Source of the DNA: JBFMDN01 sp040753915
GTDB taxonomy: Bacteria; Desulfobacterota; Desulfomonilia; Desulfomonilales; Desulfomonilaceae
DNA length: 64,000 nucleotides
Assembly: GCA_040753915.1 (NCBI GenBank)
Contig: JBFMDN010000017.1
Span: forward strand, 1-64,000
Direction of reading: 5' to 3'
Shown: positions 30,812 to 39,237 of the stretch, piece after piece
How the letters are laid out: every line of letters starts with the position of its first letter
How positions within the stretch are numbered: the first letter of the stretch is position 1
The notes under the pieces: model-generated
Databases searched by the model: none
The model's input: the letters and a program-made list of their open reading frames with translations, nothing else
What the model was told of the DNA's origin: nothing
Made by a program: the position numbers and the translations under genes

Positions 30812-31081
30812 GTCTCGCGCCGGTGGCGCACTTCATGGGAGAGAAGCCCGTCGATTGTTCGGACCCTCTGGACACCAGGAGATTCCTGGGCTATCTGTTA
30901 GAGAGACCAGAGGGGTGCGAGGTTTGAGGAAGCTGGAAGCCCCACGCGAACGTGGCCGAGAAGGACGGCGCCTGGACAGATTTGACGGGCACGCTCTAAC
31001 AGTCCGGTCTATCCGGTTGCGATTCGCGAATGATGGGAGGCGTGTCTCCGGTTAGTTTCCAGACAGCGTCGAGGAGGAACA
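30812..31081. other. Intergenic region, possible relic ORF
   Basis: A 30-codon ORF (30835-30927, starting MGEKPVDCSDPLDTRRFLGY) is followed in the same frame after the stop by 25 more open codons, which could be a decayed gene, but nothing is recognisable. Confidence 0.25.
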
Positions 31082-31384
31082 ATGTGCTCAAACGGAGTGA
31101 GTCACCTGATATTTGCCGATGAAACCATTATGGAGAAAATGGCGAACCCGATCATGGATTTCGTGCACAAACAGGTCGTGATGGCTCTGTACGCCTGGAA
31201 CGCAGAAAATCGCCTGGATTCGTACCGCGAATTGTTGCCCATATATCTGTCCAAAGACTGGACCGAGTGCGAGGCTATTCTCAAGACTATCGAACGGGCA
31301 GGTCTGGTGACCCTGAGGGCGGACGGGATTAAGCTGAACCACGGCTTACCGAGTGTGCCAGCCCACTCGTGCGGTACTCATTAA
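31082..31384 (+). CDS. Small protein of unknown function, possibly winged-helix
   Basis: 100 aa with a strong GAGGAGGAA ribosome site. The middle (LSKDWTECEAILKTIERAGLVTLR, in part) has the helix-turn-helix-wing rhythm of small winged-helix proteins. No family assigned. Convergent with the ABC ATPase gene. Confidence 0.55.
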   Translation: MCSNGVSHLIFADETIMEKMANPIMDFVHKQVVMALYAWNAENRLDSYRELLPIYLSKDWTECEAILKTIERAGLVTLRADGIKLNHGLPSVPAHSCGTH

Positions 31385-31446
31385 GTGCAATGTGCACAAA
31401 TAGGGTTACGTACTTACGTCAGCTCCCTTTTCTGAACTCAGTCCAC

Positions 31447-32190
31447 TCAGCGGGACATCGCTACTTCGGGACGAGACTTGTCTACATTCATCTGTGGTTG
31501 TGTCTCGAGCCCGTCTGATTCCACCACCCCATCCCGTATGCGAATGATTCGGTCGCACGCAGCTCCTATCTCGTCTTCGTGGGTCACGAGTACAACGGTG
31601 TATCCTTCTCGCGCAAGGCTCCGAAGCTGATCCACAACGATTTCCGTATTCGCCTGATCCAACTGTCCTGTGGGCTCGTCTCCCAGTATGAGGGAAGGGT
31701 TGTTCACCAGAGCGCGCGCGATGGCCGCCCGTTGGCGCTCCCCACCGGAAAGACGGTTCGACCAATGGTCGACCCTGTGGGAAAGTCCTACAAGTTGCAA
31801 TGCGTCGAGGATCTTCTTTCTCCGCTCGGAGCGGTCCGATTCGGCGTAGATGAGGGGGAGCTCGAGGTTCTCGTAGACCGTTGAATTTGCAAGAAGATCA
31901 CACGTCTGGAACACGAATCCCAATTCGTGGTTCCGAAATATGGCCTGCTCTTCCCTGGAGTACTGCAGGATGTCCTGACCCTTGAAAAGGTACTGCCCTG
32001 ACGTGGGCGGGTGGAGCAGCCCCAGAACATAGAGAAGGGTAGACTTGCCCGAGCCTGAAGGTCCCATGATGGCAACCATCTCCCCCTTATAGATCTTTAC
32101 ACTGGCCTGTTTTAGCGCCTGGATCTCGTTTTCCCCATCGTGATAATGTTTGCAAAGATCAATCGTTTCGATAATCAGTTCTCGGTTCAT
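31447..32190 (-). CDS. ABC transporter ATP-binding protein, LolD/MacB type
   Basis: 247 aa. Walker A GPSGSGKST (about residue 40), Q-loop FQTCDL, signature LSGGERQRAAIA, Walker B LILGDEPTG, switch VTHE. Of the LolD/MacB/FtsE-like class that works with FtsX-type permeases. No permease or lipoprotein gene is adjacent, so it is an orphan here. ATG 32190 is preferred over 32196 because the AAGGG box is better spaced. The last 25 residues are a non-conserved extension. Confidence 0.88.
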   Translation of the reverse strand: MNRELIIETIDLCKHYHDGENEIQALKQASVKIYKGEMVAIMGPSGSGKSTLLYVLGLLHPPTSGQYLFKGQDILQYSREEQAIFRNHELGFVFQTCDLLANSTVYENLELPLIYAESDRSERRKKILDALQLVGLSHRVDHWSNRLSGGERQRAAIARALVNNPSLILGDEPTGQLDQANTEIVVDQLRSLAREGYTVVLVTHEDEIGAACDRIIRIRDGVVESDGLETQPQMNVDKSRPEVAMSR

Positions 32191-32354
32191 GGGCATCCCT
32201 TCCAGCCGTAACTTCGGCTCACCCGGCCAGTATATACGATGTCGTCATTATTGGCTAGAAGTCGGTTGCGAAATCGGGGCAAAACGTCGGACAAATGCTC
32301 CAGGCCCGCATTTACCCCCTTCTTTTTCCTCCTCGATATGCTATAGTTCCCGGC

Positions 32355-32561
32355 ATGTTCGAGATAGTCAGACAAACCACCGGGGAGCGCGGGTCTTTCG
32401 TGAGACTCATTAGGTTGGAGTCAGAGGACTACACGGTAATTGTGCGCATGCCTGAGGACGGCCGGCTGCATCACCGGTACATGGGACCGGACATTGCAAA
32501 GGCGGAAGAAGTGTTCAATCAGGAGATGGCAAAGCTCGTAGCTCCCAGGCAGTCCGCATGA
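32355..32561 (+). CDS. Small protein of unknown function
   Basis: 68 aa, starting MFEIVRQTTGERGSFVRLIR. Contains alternating strands and a C-terminal helix; composition is protein-like. No strong ribosome site and no known family. Confidence 0.45.
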   Translation: MFEIVRQTTGERGSFVRLIRLESEDYTVIVRMPEDGRLHHRYMGPDIAKAEEVFNQEMAKLVAPRQSA

Positions 32562-32741
32562 GGATTCGGGTAAGGTGTTTCGGGCTTGGCTATGGCCCGT
32601 TGCCGCGGGCGGTTCTGTGAAGAGTTTGCCCGAGAGGTCCATTTTTCCGGTACAAGATGCTTTCCGGAGGCTCTTCCCCTAAACCTCAGGGTGCCGGCAT
32701 TTGCATGACGGGTGCCGGAGCTTCGCGTCACGGGAGTGCTT

Positions 32742-33233
32742 ATGGCCAAATTGCAGTTGAAACAGGAGTGGAGATTGTGGGGTGGTATCGCCATCGTGCT
32801 GGTCGCGTTGGTCGGATACCTTTACCTCGCGAGCCGTCCCCCCATGGAGGGGGGCGAGTACCTCTGGTATGTGACGAACATCACAGGTCCCGATCAACTC
32901 AGCCTGAAAGGCACGGGAAAGACGATTGATTTTACGCTGATCGGTCTTCGAATTCCCTCTTCTCAGATTGAAGCAGCCAGGGAATTCCTTACCAAGACGT
33001 TGAATCAACAGTGGGTACGCATCAAGACCGTGCGTGAAAACCCAAACGGCACACCGGTAGGATTCGTCTACCTATCGGGCGAGGACATAAACGCTCGCTT
33101 CATTCGCCTGGGATTGGCCGAGCTGGATCGAGAAGAAAAGGATTTCGATGTACGGCCTTACATAGAGCTGGAACAGGAAGCCAAACGGCAGCAGCGCGGC
33201 ATGTGGGCTGAATCAGACCGGGGAGCGAAGTAG
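32742..33233 (+). CDS. Membrane-anchored SNase-fold protein with altered active site
   Basis: 163 aa. An N-terminal membrane anchor (about residues 10-30, GGIAIVLVALVGYLYLA) precedes a staphylococcal-nuclease/OB fold (TLIGLRIPSSQIEAAREFL, VGFVYLSGEDINARFIRLGLAEL, EAKRQQRGMW). The usual catalytic D-R-Y-G-R before the VGFVYL strand is replaced by ENPNGTP, and the DAPE motif by IPSS, so nuclease activity is doubtful. ATG 32742 follows GGGAG. Ends one base before purD begins, so it is likely co-transcribed. Confidence 0.78.
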   Translation: MAKLQLKQEWRLWGGIAIVLVALVGYLYLASRPPMEGGEYLWYVTNITGPDQLSLKGTGKTIDFTLIGLRIPSSQIEAAREFLTKTLNQQWVRIKTVRENPNGTPVGFVYLSGEDINARFIRLGLAELDREEKDFDVRPYIELEQEAKRQQRGMWAESDRGAK

Positions 33234-33234
33234 C

Positions 33235-34518
33235 ATGAAGATTCTCATCATCGGGTCAGGAGGTCGAGAGCATACGTTGGCCTGGAAGGCTGCACAGTCC
33301 GGCGCAGTCAAGGAAGTTCTCGTTGCGCCGGGAAACGTCGGAATCGCAGCGGAGCCCAAATGCAGGCTGGTAAATGTGTCGTCGGACGACATAAACGGCC
33401 TCAGACAACTGGCCCTGGATGAAGAAGTGGACCTTACCATTGTGGGTCCTGAAGCGCCGCTAGTGGCAGGCTTGACCGACGTGTTCCAACAGACCGGGTT
33501 GACAGTATTCGGCCCATCTCGGGCAGCGGCTCAGTTAGAAGGGAGCAAGGCATTTGCTAAGCGTCTGCTGGCCAAATATGGAATCCCTACTGCTGGGTTT
33601 CGAGTGTTCGATGAGTACGACGCAGCACTCTCCCATGTGAAAAAGGTAGCGCTCCCGGTCGTGCTAAAGGCAGATGGCCTTGCGGCGGGTAAGGGTGTTT
33701 TTGTGTGCAAGGACCGGGGCGACGCGATTGCAGCACTGGACTCGATCATGAAGACCCGAGCTTTTGGAGACGCTGGCAACAGGGTGGTAGTGGAGGAGTG
33801 CCTGGAAGGGGAAGAAGCCTCGTTCATTGCTCTCACCGACGGCAAGTACGTCCTTCCTCTTGCCAGCTCACAGGACCACAAGCCCATCTACGACAATGAT
33901 CGCGGGCCCAACACGGGTGGTATGGGCGCCTATTCTCCCGCACCTGTCGTGAGTCCTGAAGTTCACAACCGCATCATGAACCAGGTAATGGTACCCACGG
34001 TACAAGCCCTCGAAAAAGAGGGTGCCCCATACGTGGGGTTTCTTTACGCAGGGCTCATGATCCGGGACGGAGCCCCATCGGTTCTGGAATTCAACGTACG
34101 CATGGGGGACCCGGAAGCACAGCCGCTCCTCTTCCGCATGAAGAGCGATATGGTTCCGCTCATTACTGCAGCGCTCGGCGGCCGGCTGAGCGACGCAGAG
34201 ATTGAATGGTACCCTGAAGACGCAGTCTGTGTGGTCATGGCCTCGGCAGGATATCCTGGCTCGTACGAAAAGGGAAAGCCGATCTCGGGGATTGCGGACG
34301 CCGAACGATCCGAAGGCGTGAAAGTCTTCCACGCTGGTACGGCACGAGGCCCTGGGGGCATCGTCACCAGCGGAGGCCGCGTGCTTGGGGTCACGGCAAA
34401 GGCGCTGGGAATCGGCAAGGCCATAGATAAAGCGTACGAAGCGGTCGAAAAAATCCGGTGGGAAGGAGCGTACTACCGCACGGACATCGGGAGAAAGGCC
34501 CTGAATAGAGCGGGCTGA
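33235..34518 (+). CDS. purD: Phosphoribosylamine-glycine ligase
   Basis: 427 aa, full length. Catalyses the second step of purine synthesis, joining glycine to phosphoribosylamine with ATP. N-terminal MKILIIGSGGREHTLAWK, ATP-grasp region with LKADGLAAGKGVFVC and DHKPIYDNDRGPNTGGMGAY, and NVRMGDPEAQPLL are all canonical GARS signatures. Other pur genes are not in the window. Confidence 0.97.
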   Translation: MKILIIGSGGREHTLAWKAAQSGAVKEVLVAPGNVGIAAEPKCRLVNVSSDDINGLRQLALDEEVDLTIVGPEAPLVAGLTDVFQQTGLTVFGPSRAAAQLEGSKAFAKRLLAKYGIPTAGFRVFDEYDAALSHVKKVALPVVLKADGLAAGKGVFVCKDRGDAIAALDSIMKTRAFGDAGNRVVVEECLEGEEASFIALTDGKYVLPLASSQDHKPIYDNDRGPNTGGMGAYSPAPVVSPEVHNRIMNQVMVPTVQALEKEGAPYVGFLYAGLMIRDGAPSVLEFNVRMGDPEAQPLLFRMKSDMVPLITAALGGRLSDAEIEWYPEDAVCVVMASAGYPGSYEKGKPISGIADAERSEGVKVFHAGTARGPGGIVTSGGRVLGVTAKALGIGKAIDKAYEAVEKIRWEGAYYRTDIGRKALNRAG

Positions 34519-35219
34519 TCCCCCGGAAGACGGCGGACGGTGCGGTTTTCTCGCTGAATAAACGGGCGAGACGCCTGTTCTACCGATATGCTGGCGATGG
34601 TGGTGAATCGGGGATCTTTCGGGTGGGACGGGCATCTGAAAGTGTCTCAAAAGCCGGCAGTCCGTGATAATCGTGGCACACCCCCTCACCCTAACCCTCT
34701 CCCCCGAAACGGGGGAGAGGGGATTCTTCCGGATCCTTCGCCCACTGGGAGAGGTGATTCCTTCAGCTCCCACGCCCACTGGGAGAGGGGATTCTTCCGG
34801 ATCCCACGCCCACTGGGAGAGGGTTGGGGTGAGGGTGCCGTTCCACGCATCGACGCCCAATCGTGCTACGATGTTTGGTGTGTCCCGAGTTTTGAGACAG
34901 TCTCTCTAAATCTGCCCCCCATTGAAACCGGCTCTGAACGCGCCCTTCCCTAAAGGGAGCAGTTTGCCAAATATGTTACCGTACTTATGAAATCCTGTAC
35001 TTGGTGCTCCATTTCCTAAATACGGTCACGTAATCTGCCACGACGTAGGGGCACCCCTTGTGGGTGCCCAGGGCGGGCACGAGGCCCGCCCCTACAGTGC
35101 CAACGAAGCGCTCACCACGTACACCGCGGTGCGGATACGGTACCGTATTGGTGCCCTCGACCACTAAGCAAATGAAGAAAGGCCCCTGAATACGCGACCG
35201 TATTTGTGCCATAGAACAC
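34519..35219. other. 700-bp intergenic repeat cluster
   Basis: No gene seen. Contains aaacgggcgagacgcctgttct (about 34,559), R1 copy 1 (34,629-35,001), and gggcaccccttgtgggtgcccagggcgggcacgaggcccgcccc (35,049-35,092), a tandem of hairpin motifs common in intergenic DNA. Confidence 0.6.
34629..35001 (-). repeat. R1 repeat, copy 1
   Basis: Starts gggcatctgaaagtgtctc (in relation to the other copies) and ends cttatgaaatcctgtact. The core contains long complementary CTCACC.../...GGTGAGG arms that could fold. It holds a three-fold tandem of about 37 bp containing cccactgggagagg (34,740-34,815), present once in the other copies. Confidence 0.8.
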
Positions 35220-36044
35220 TCAGCTCCTCTCCTCTCCGGGTTCCTCAAAATCCTCGATGAACGAACGCACAAGGTTCGTGGAGCTAAAATGGCCCACGGT
35301 GATGCAGGTGAGGACAGGGTCAGCGCCGAAGGTGCGTGCGATTCGCCGCATGCTCCACCCCCTTTTATGCATGGCTTGGACTTTTTGCCCCATTTCTTCG
35401 AGGTAGGAGATTTTTTTTCTCAACTCTTTCGTCGCCTCATCGCGCACCGTGCCACTACCGGGAAACAGAACTGCAGGTTCGAGCATGATGAGCTTCTTCA
35501 AAGAAGACACGATCCCCCATATGTTGTAATCGGCTCTCAACGTACGGTCCTGCCCTCCCACGTACGTGTCGCCCGCGAACAGCCAGCCTTGGGATGGTTC
35601 GAAAAGACAGATGTGATCGGGGCTGTGCCCGGGAGTGTGAATCACGTGGAAGCGATAGTGCTCCGTCTCGACGACGTCAGGGATGGCTGCAGGGCGACAG
35701 GCATGCGGGCGACCCCATAACACCCGCTGATACGGGTGCAGACGGTTCAGAGAAGGATCCTCCAGCACAGGAAGCGCTTGGCGATGGGCCAGGACTGGGA
35801 CGCCTCGTCCGGCCTGCAATGACGCATTGGCCCCGACGTGATCCTCGTGACTGTGGGTGTTGACAATGAGCTGCAGAGGAAGGCTCTCGACTGCTTTCAC
35901 CAGCTCTTCTGCGGTGTAGAAGCAGCCGCTGTCAACCAGCAAGCCATCTACCCAGTACGCCGCGGTGAAATACCAGCCTTTACCGAAAAGCCCCCGTGCA
36001 AGGCGGAACTTTCGGACCTTGCCTGTGTCTTCGATTTGAATCAT
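35220..36044 (-). CDS. Metallo-beta-lactamase fold hydrolase
   Basis: 274 aa. Metal motif NTHSHEDHVGAN (HxHxDH, about residue 65), downstream ligands in HTPGHSPDH and FAGDTYVGG. Family members include glyoxalase II, quinoprotein-type and acyl-CoA-related hydrolases; the substrate cannot be read. The C-terminal 90 residues add a helix-rich part (GWSMRRIARTFGADP). Last gene of the acyl-CoA operon, 75 bp after the thioesterase. ATG at 36044 is preferred over GTG at 36059. Confidence 0.85.
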   Translation of the reverse strand: MIQIEDTGKVRKFRLARGLFGKGWYFTAAYWVDGLLVDSGCFYTAEELVKAVESLPLQLIVNTHSHEDHVGANASLQAGRGVPVLAHRQALPVLEDPSLNRLHPYQRVLWGRPHACRPAAIPDVVETEHYRFHVIHTPGHSPDHICLFEPSQGWLFAGDTYVGGQDRTLRADYNIWGIVSSLKKLIMLEPAVLFPGSGTVRDEATKELRKKISYLEEMGQKVQAMHKRGWSMRRIARTFGADPVLTCITVGHFSSTNLVRSFIEDFEEPGEERS

Positions 36045-36118
36045 GAGGGATTTTGGCACCTCAAAGCGCTCTGGCCCACTTCTGGCGGCAGCGTGCGCGG
36101 CCTGGGGCAGGTCTCCGA

Positions 36119-36568
36119 TCAGGATCCAATCGCCCGCAATTGATACACGGCTCTTGATTTCGCGACGACTTCTCCAGATTCGTCTTTCACTTCTCCCTCG
36201 AGAAAAAAGTCCGATTTTCCCTTTTCATCTACTTCAGCCTGGACTCGATCCACCTCCTCCTGAGACATCGTGAGCTCAATGGTGACATCAGTCTTGGCCA
36301 GCCGAAGGAACTGAATGGTCATTTCCTTCACGATCGGATAGTACTTGGCTGGATCGAAGGTAGTCAGGTAGAGAGCTCCCACGGGAACCTCAGCGACAGT
36401 GAAGAGTGCACCGGCATACATGGTGCCGATATGATTTTCGTTCCCTTTGAGAGGTGCCTTAAGCTTTACGTGACGGGGCTCGAGAACGAGGGCCTTGATT
36501 CCGGCCCGTTCTACGAACTTCACCGTGGTTTCGAGAGCATGTTTCATTGCTTCAACGGTCATAGTCAT
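36119..36568 (-). CDS. Hotdog-fold thioesterase (DUF4442/PaaI-like)
   Basis: 149 aa, a single hotdog domain. The segment GNENHIGTMYAGALFTVAEVPVG (from about residue 42; shown here as two motifs, GNENHIGTMYA and GALFTVAE) carries the Asn/His and the Glu typical of hotdog thioesterases. Probably hydrolyses acyl-CoA formed in this operon. GGGGAG sets the start at 36568. Confidence 0.82.
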   Translation of the reverse strand: MTMTVEAMKHALETTVKFVERAGIKALVLEPRHVKLKAPLKGNENHIGTMYAGALFTVAEVPVGALYLTTFDPAKYYPIVKEMTIQFLRLAKTDVTIELTMSQEEVDRVQAEVDEKGKSDFFLEGEVKDESGEVVAKSRAVYQLRAIGS

Positions 36569-36690
36569 TGACAAGTCTCCCCAAGAATTGGCATGCAATT
36601 GCGGTCCTCGAAGATCACGCCGCCGCCAGAGGTCGCGACGGTTCGAAATAATGGAACCGCAGGCTTGCCTGAAATCGAAACGATTCTTCT

Positions 36691-37833
36691 CTACAATCCC
36701 ATGAATTTCGCTGCTATTCCTTTCATGATCTCATTCGTTCCCGCGAAGATCTGCATGACTCGCATGTCCCGCCAGGCTCGAGCTATGGGATATTCCTCAC
36801 AATACCCGTAGCCTCCGTGAAGTTGCAGACACCCATCAGCCACCCGCATAGCCATCTCGGTTAACCAATACTTGCCCATGGAGACCTCTACCACAATATT
36901 CTTGCCATCCATGTGATCCGAAATGAGCTTATCGAGAAAAGCGCGGCCGATCTTCACTTCCGTGGCCATCTCCACAATCTTGAACTGGGTATTCTGAAAC
37001 TTGGAAATCTGGCGACCGAACGCGATTCGCTCCTTGCAATACCGGATAGTCTGCTCCAGCATGTGTTCTGCCGCAGGGACCGCGGTGACGCATACCATGA
37101 GGCGCTCCTGCTGCAGCTTCTCCATGAGCATAAGGAATCCACTTCCCTTCTGGCCGAGGCGATTGGCTTTCGGCACGCGGCAATCGAGGAAGAACAGCTC
37201 AGCGGTGTCCTGGCTATGCCAACCTATCTTCTTGATCTTTTTTCCCTTCTGAAATCCCGGTGTGTCAGCTTCTACGAGGTAAAGGTCGAGAGCCATATGG
37301 GGATTTTCCACTTTTGGGTCGCGCGCTGCGACAACCACGAGGTCGGAATTAATACCATTGCTGATGAAAGTCTTCTGCCCGTTAATAATAACGTCGTTTC
37401 CATCCTCCACCGCGGTTGTTCGTATGGAAGCCAGGTCGCTGCCCGTATTGGGCTCGGTCATGGCTATAGCGGTGATGATGTCGCCTGACACGCACCCGGG
37501 AAGGTACTTCCGTTTCAGCTCCTCCGAGGCATACGAGACTATGTACGGAACTACGACATCACTGTGAAGAGGGGCGGCCAATCCCGCATGATTTGTGCGA
37601 CAGAGTTCTTCCACGAGAATGACGGAGTACAAGAAATCGGCTCCCAGACCGCCGTACTCCTCCGGAACGCTCATGGCAAGAAACCCTTCCTCACCCATCC
37701 TTTTCCAAACGGCTCGCGGAACGATTCCGTCTTCTTCCCACTGGTCGACGTACGGGATAACCTCCCGCTCAAAAAATTTCCTTATCGATTGTCGGAAAAT
37801 TGCGTGCTCTTCCGTATACCGGATGATCTCCAT
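36691..37833 (-). CDS. Acyl-CoA dehydrogenase (long-chain/isovaleryl type)
   Basis: 380 aa, full length flavoenzyme that forms the trans-2-enoyl-CoA. FAD motifs ITAIAMTEPNTGSDLASI and WHSQDTAELFFLDCRVP, and a C-terminal VMQIFAGTNEIMKGIAAKF. The residue used as base in medium/short-chain enzymes (YEGT) is Ala here (FAGT), as in long-chain and isovaleryl enzymes, where the base comes from the helix that here reads AAEHMLEQT. Lies 165 bp after the thiolase gene. Confidence 0.93.
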   Translation of the reverse strand: MEIIRYTEEHAIFRQSIRKFFEREVIPYVDQWEEDGIVPRAVWKRMGEEGFLAMSVPEEYGGLGADFLYSVILVEELCRTNHAGLAAPLHSDVVVPYIVSYASEELKRKYLPGCVSGDIITAIAMTEPNTGSDLASIRTTAVEDGNDVIINGQKTFISNGINSDLVVVAARDPKVENPHMALDLYLVEADTPGFQKGKKIKKIGWHSQDTAELFFLDCRVPKANRLGQKGSGFLMLMEKLQQERLMVCVTAVPAAEHMLEQTIRYCKERIAFGRQISKFQNTQFKIVEMATEVKIGRAFLDKLISDHMDGKNIVVEVSMGKYWLTEMAMRVADGCLQLHGGYGYCEEYPIARAWRDMRVMQIFAGTNEIMKGIAAKFMGL

Positions 37834-37997
37834 GTCAGATCCTCAGAACTCCATGAATGATGCGGGCCGCTGAAGCGGTTTTCAGGATCGATACCGAAGA
37901 ATAGCCTTTCCTCAGCGGCAAGCGGATTGGCCGCATTTCGATGCGACAGCAAGTCGGTACGTCACGCGGTCACGGAGAGGAGTAAGCCACACCCCCC

Positions 37998-39203
37998 TTA
38001 CGTGTATCTACCGATGATCGCTATGCAACACACGTTCATAAACGGCACGCCGCCAAGGTTGTGGGTCAGCCCGAACCTCGGATTGTCAATCTGGCGCTCG
38101 CCGGCTCTACCGTGAAGCTGGAGGTACATTTCGTAGAGCATACGCAAACCGGAAGCGCCGATGGGATGGCCAAAGCACTTCAATCCTCCGTCGACCTGTG
38201 CGGGGATTGTTCCGTCTCGATCGTAGAATCCATCCATTACATCGTACACGGCCCTGCCTCGTTGGGAAATGTGCAAGTCCTCGTACGTGACGAGCTCGGT
38301 TATGGAGAAACAATCGTGGAGCTCCATCATGCTGATTTCAGAACGAGGATCGGAAATGCCCGCCTCTTCATACGCTTTTACACTGCACCGGGCCGTGGTC
38401 ATGAAGTGATCTCCGTCCCACTCGTTGTACCCCATCTCCTCGCCGCTGCTCAGCGCTAACTGAAGTGCCTTCACTGTGACGAAATCCTTGAATCCCATAT
38501 CCTTGGCCTTTTCCACTGTGGTGACGATCGCGCAGGCCGCGCCGTCACTGACTCCACAGCAGTCAAAGAGACCCAGGGGATGCGCGATGATGGGAGCTGA
38601 CATCACCTGATCTATGGAAACCGACTTTCGAAGGTGAGCCTTCGGATTGAGGGCTCCGTTTGCATGACTCTTCACGGACACATGCGCTATGGCCCGTTTG
38701 AGCTCCTTGTCCGGAATTCTGTACTTGGCAGCGTATGCTGTGGCGAGCTGAGCAAAAGCCCCGGGCGCGGTCACATTGGGCCACCAAAGCCATGCAAGAG
38801 ATCCCCAGTTCGAGCCGGGATTGGGCAGGCCCCCGTACCCCGTGTCTTTCAGCTTCTCCACTCCCATTGCCAAGCAGATGTCGTACGCTCCAGACGCGAC
38901 AGCGTACACGGCTCCCCGGAACGACTCCGTGCCGCTCGCACAGAAATTCTCTACCCGAGTCACGGGAATGAACGGCAGGCGGAGCGTAACTGAGAGGGGC
39001 AAGGCGCTCTTGCCGACACTGACCTCTTCCATGCACGTGCTGAGCCAAGCCGCCTGTATCTCGTTTCTGTCGATTCGGGCGTCCGCCACACACTCCTCGA
39101 AAGCCTCTACCATGAGCTCTTCAGCTCCGACATCCCATCGTTCGCCGAACTTCGTGCATCCCATACCAATAATCGCTACCTTGTCCCGTATTCCTGTGGC
39201 CAT
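37998..39203 (-). CDS. Thiolase family protein (SCP-x/archaeal acetyl-CoA acetyltransferase type)
   Basis: 401 aa. Nucleophile Cys in VENFCASGTESF (about residue 88), later His residues in ELHDCF and FGHPIGASGLRM, and a C-terminal GGVPFMNVCCIAII. Resembles the SCP-x/thiolase-like group that works with separate DUF35 proteins. Here a DUF35 domain is encoded in the neighbouring fusion. Start at 39203 follows GGAGGA. Catalyses the terminal C-C cleavage of beta-oxidation or the reverse condensation (inference). Confidence 0.9.
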   Translation of the reverse strand: MATGIRDKVAIIGMGCTKFGERWDVGAEELMVEAFEECVADARIDRNEIQAAWLSTCMEEVSVGKSALPLSVTLRLPFIPVTRVENFCASGTESFRGAVYAVASGAYDICLAMGVEKLKDTGYGGLPNPGSNWGSLAWLWWPNVTAPGAFAQLATAYAAKYRIPDKELKRAIAHVSVKSHANGALNPKAHLRKSVSIDQVMSAPIIAHPLGLFDCCGVSDGAACAIVTTVEKAKDMGFKDFVTVKALQLALSSGEEMGYNEWDGDHFMTTARCSVKAYEEAGISDPRSEISMMELHDCFSITELVTYEDLHISQRGRAVYDVMDGFYDRDGTIPAQVDGGLKCFGHPIGASGLRMLYEMYLQLHGRAGERQIDNPRFGLTHNLGGVPFMNVCCIAIIGRYT

Positions 39204-39237
39204 AGTCGATCCTCCTCCGAGCGATTCCAAGGGTCGT

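Noticed and set aside
33868..34860. 330-codon minus-strand ORF
   Set aside because: Antisense to purD and running through repeat DNA; composition reflects the opposite strand.
34629..34860. Possible CRISPR array
   Set aside because: The three 37-bp units are adjacent copies with no unique spacers and belong to the R1 repeat.
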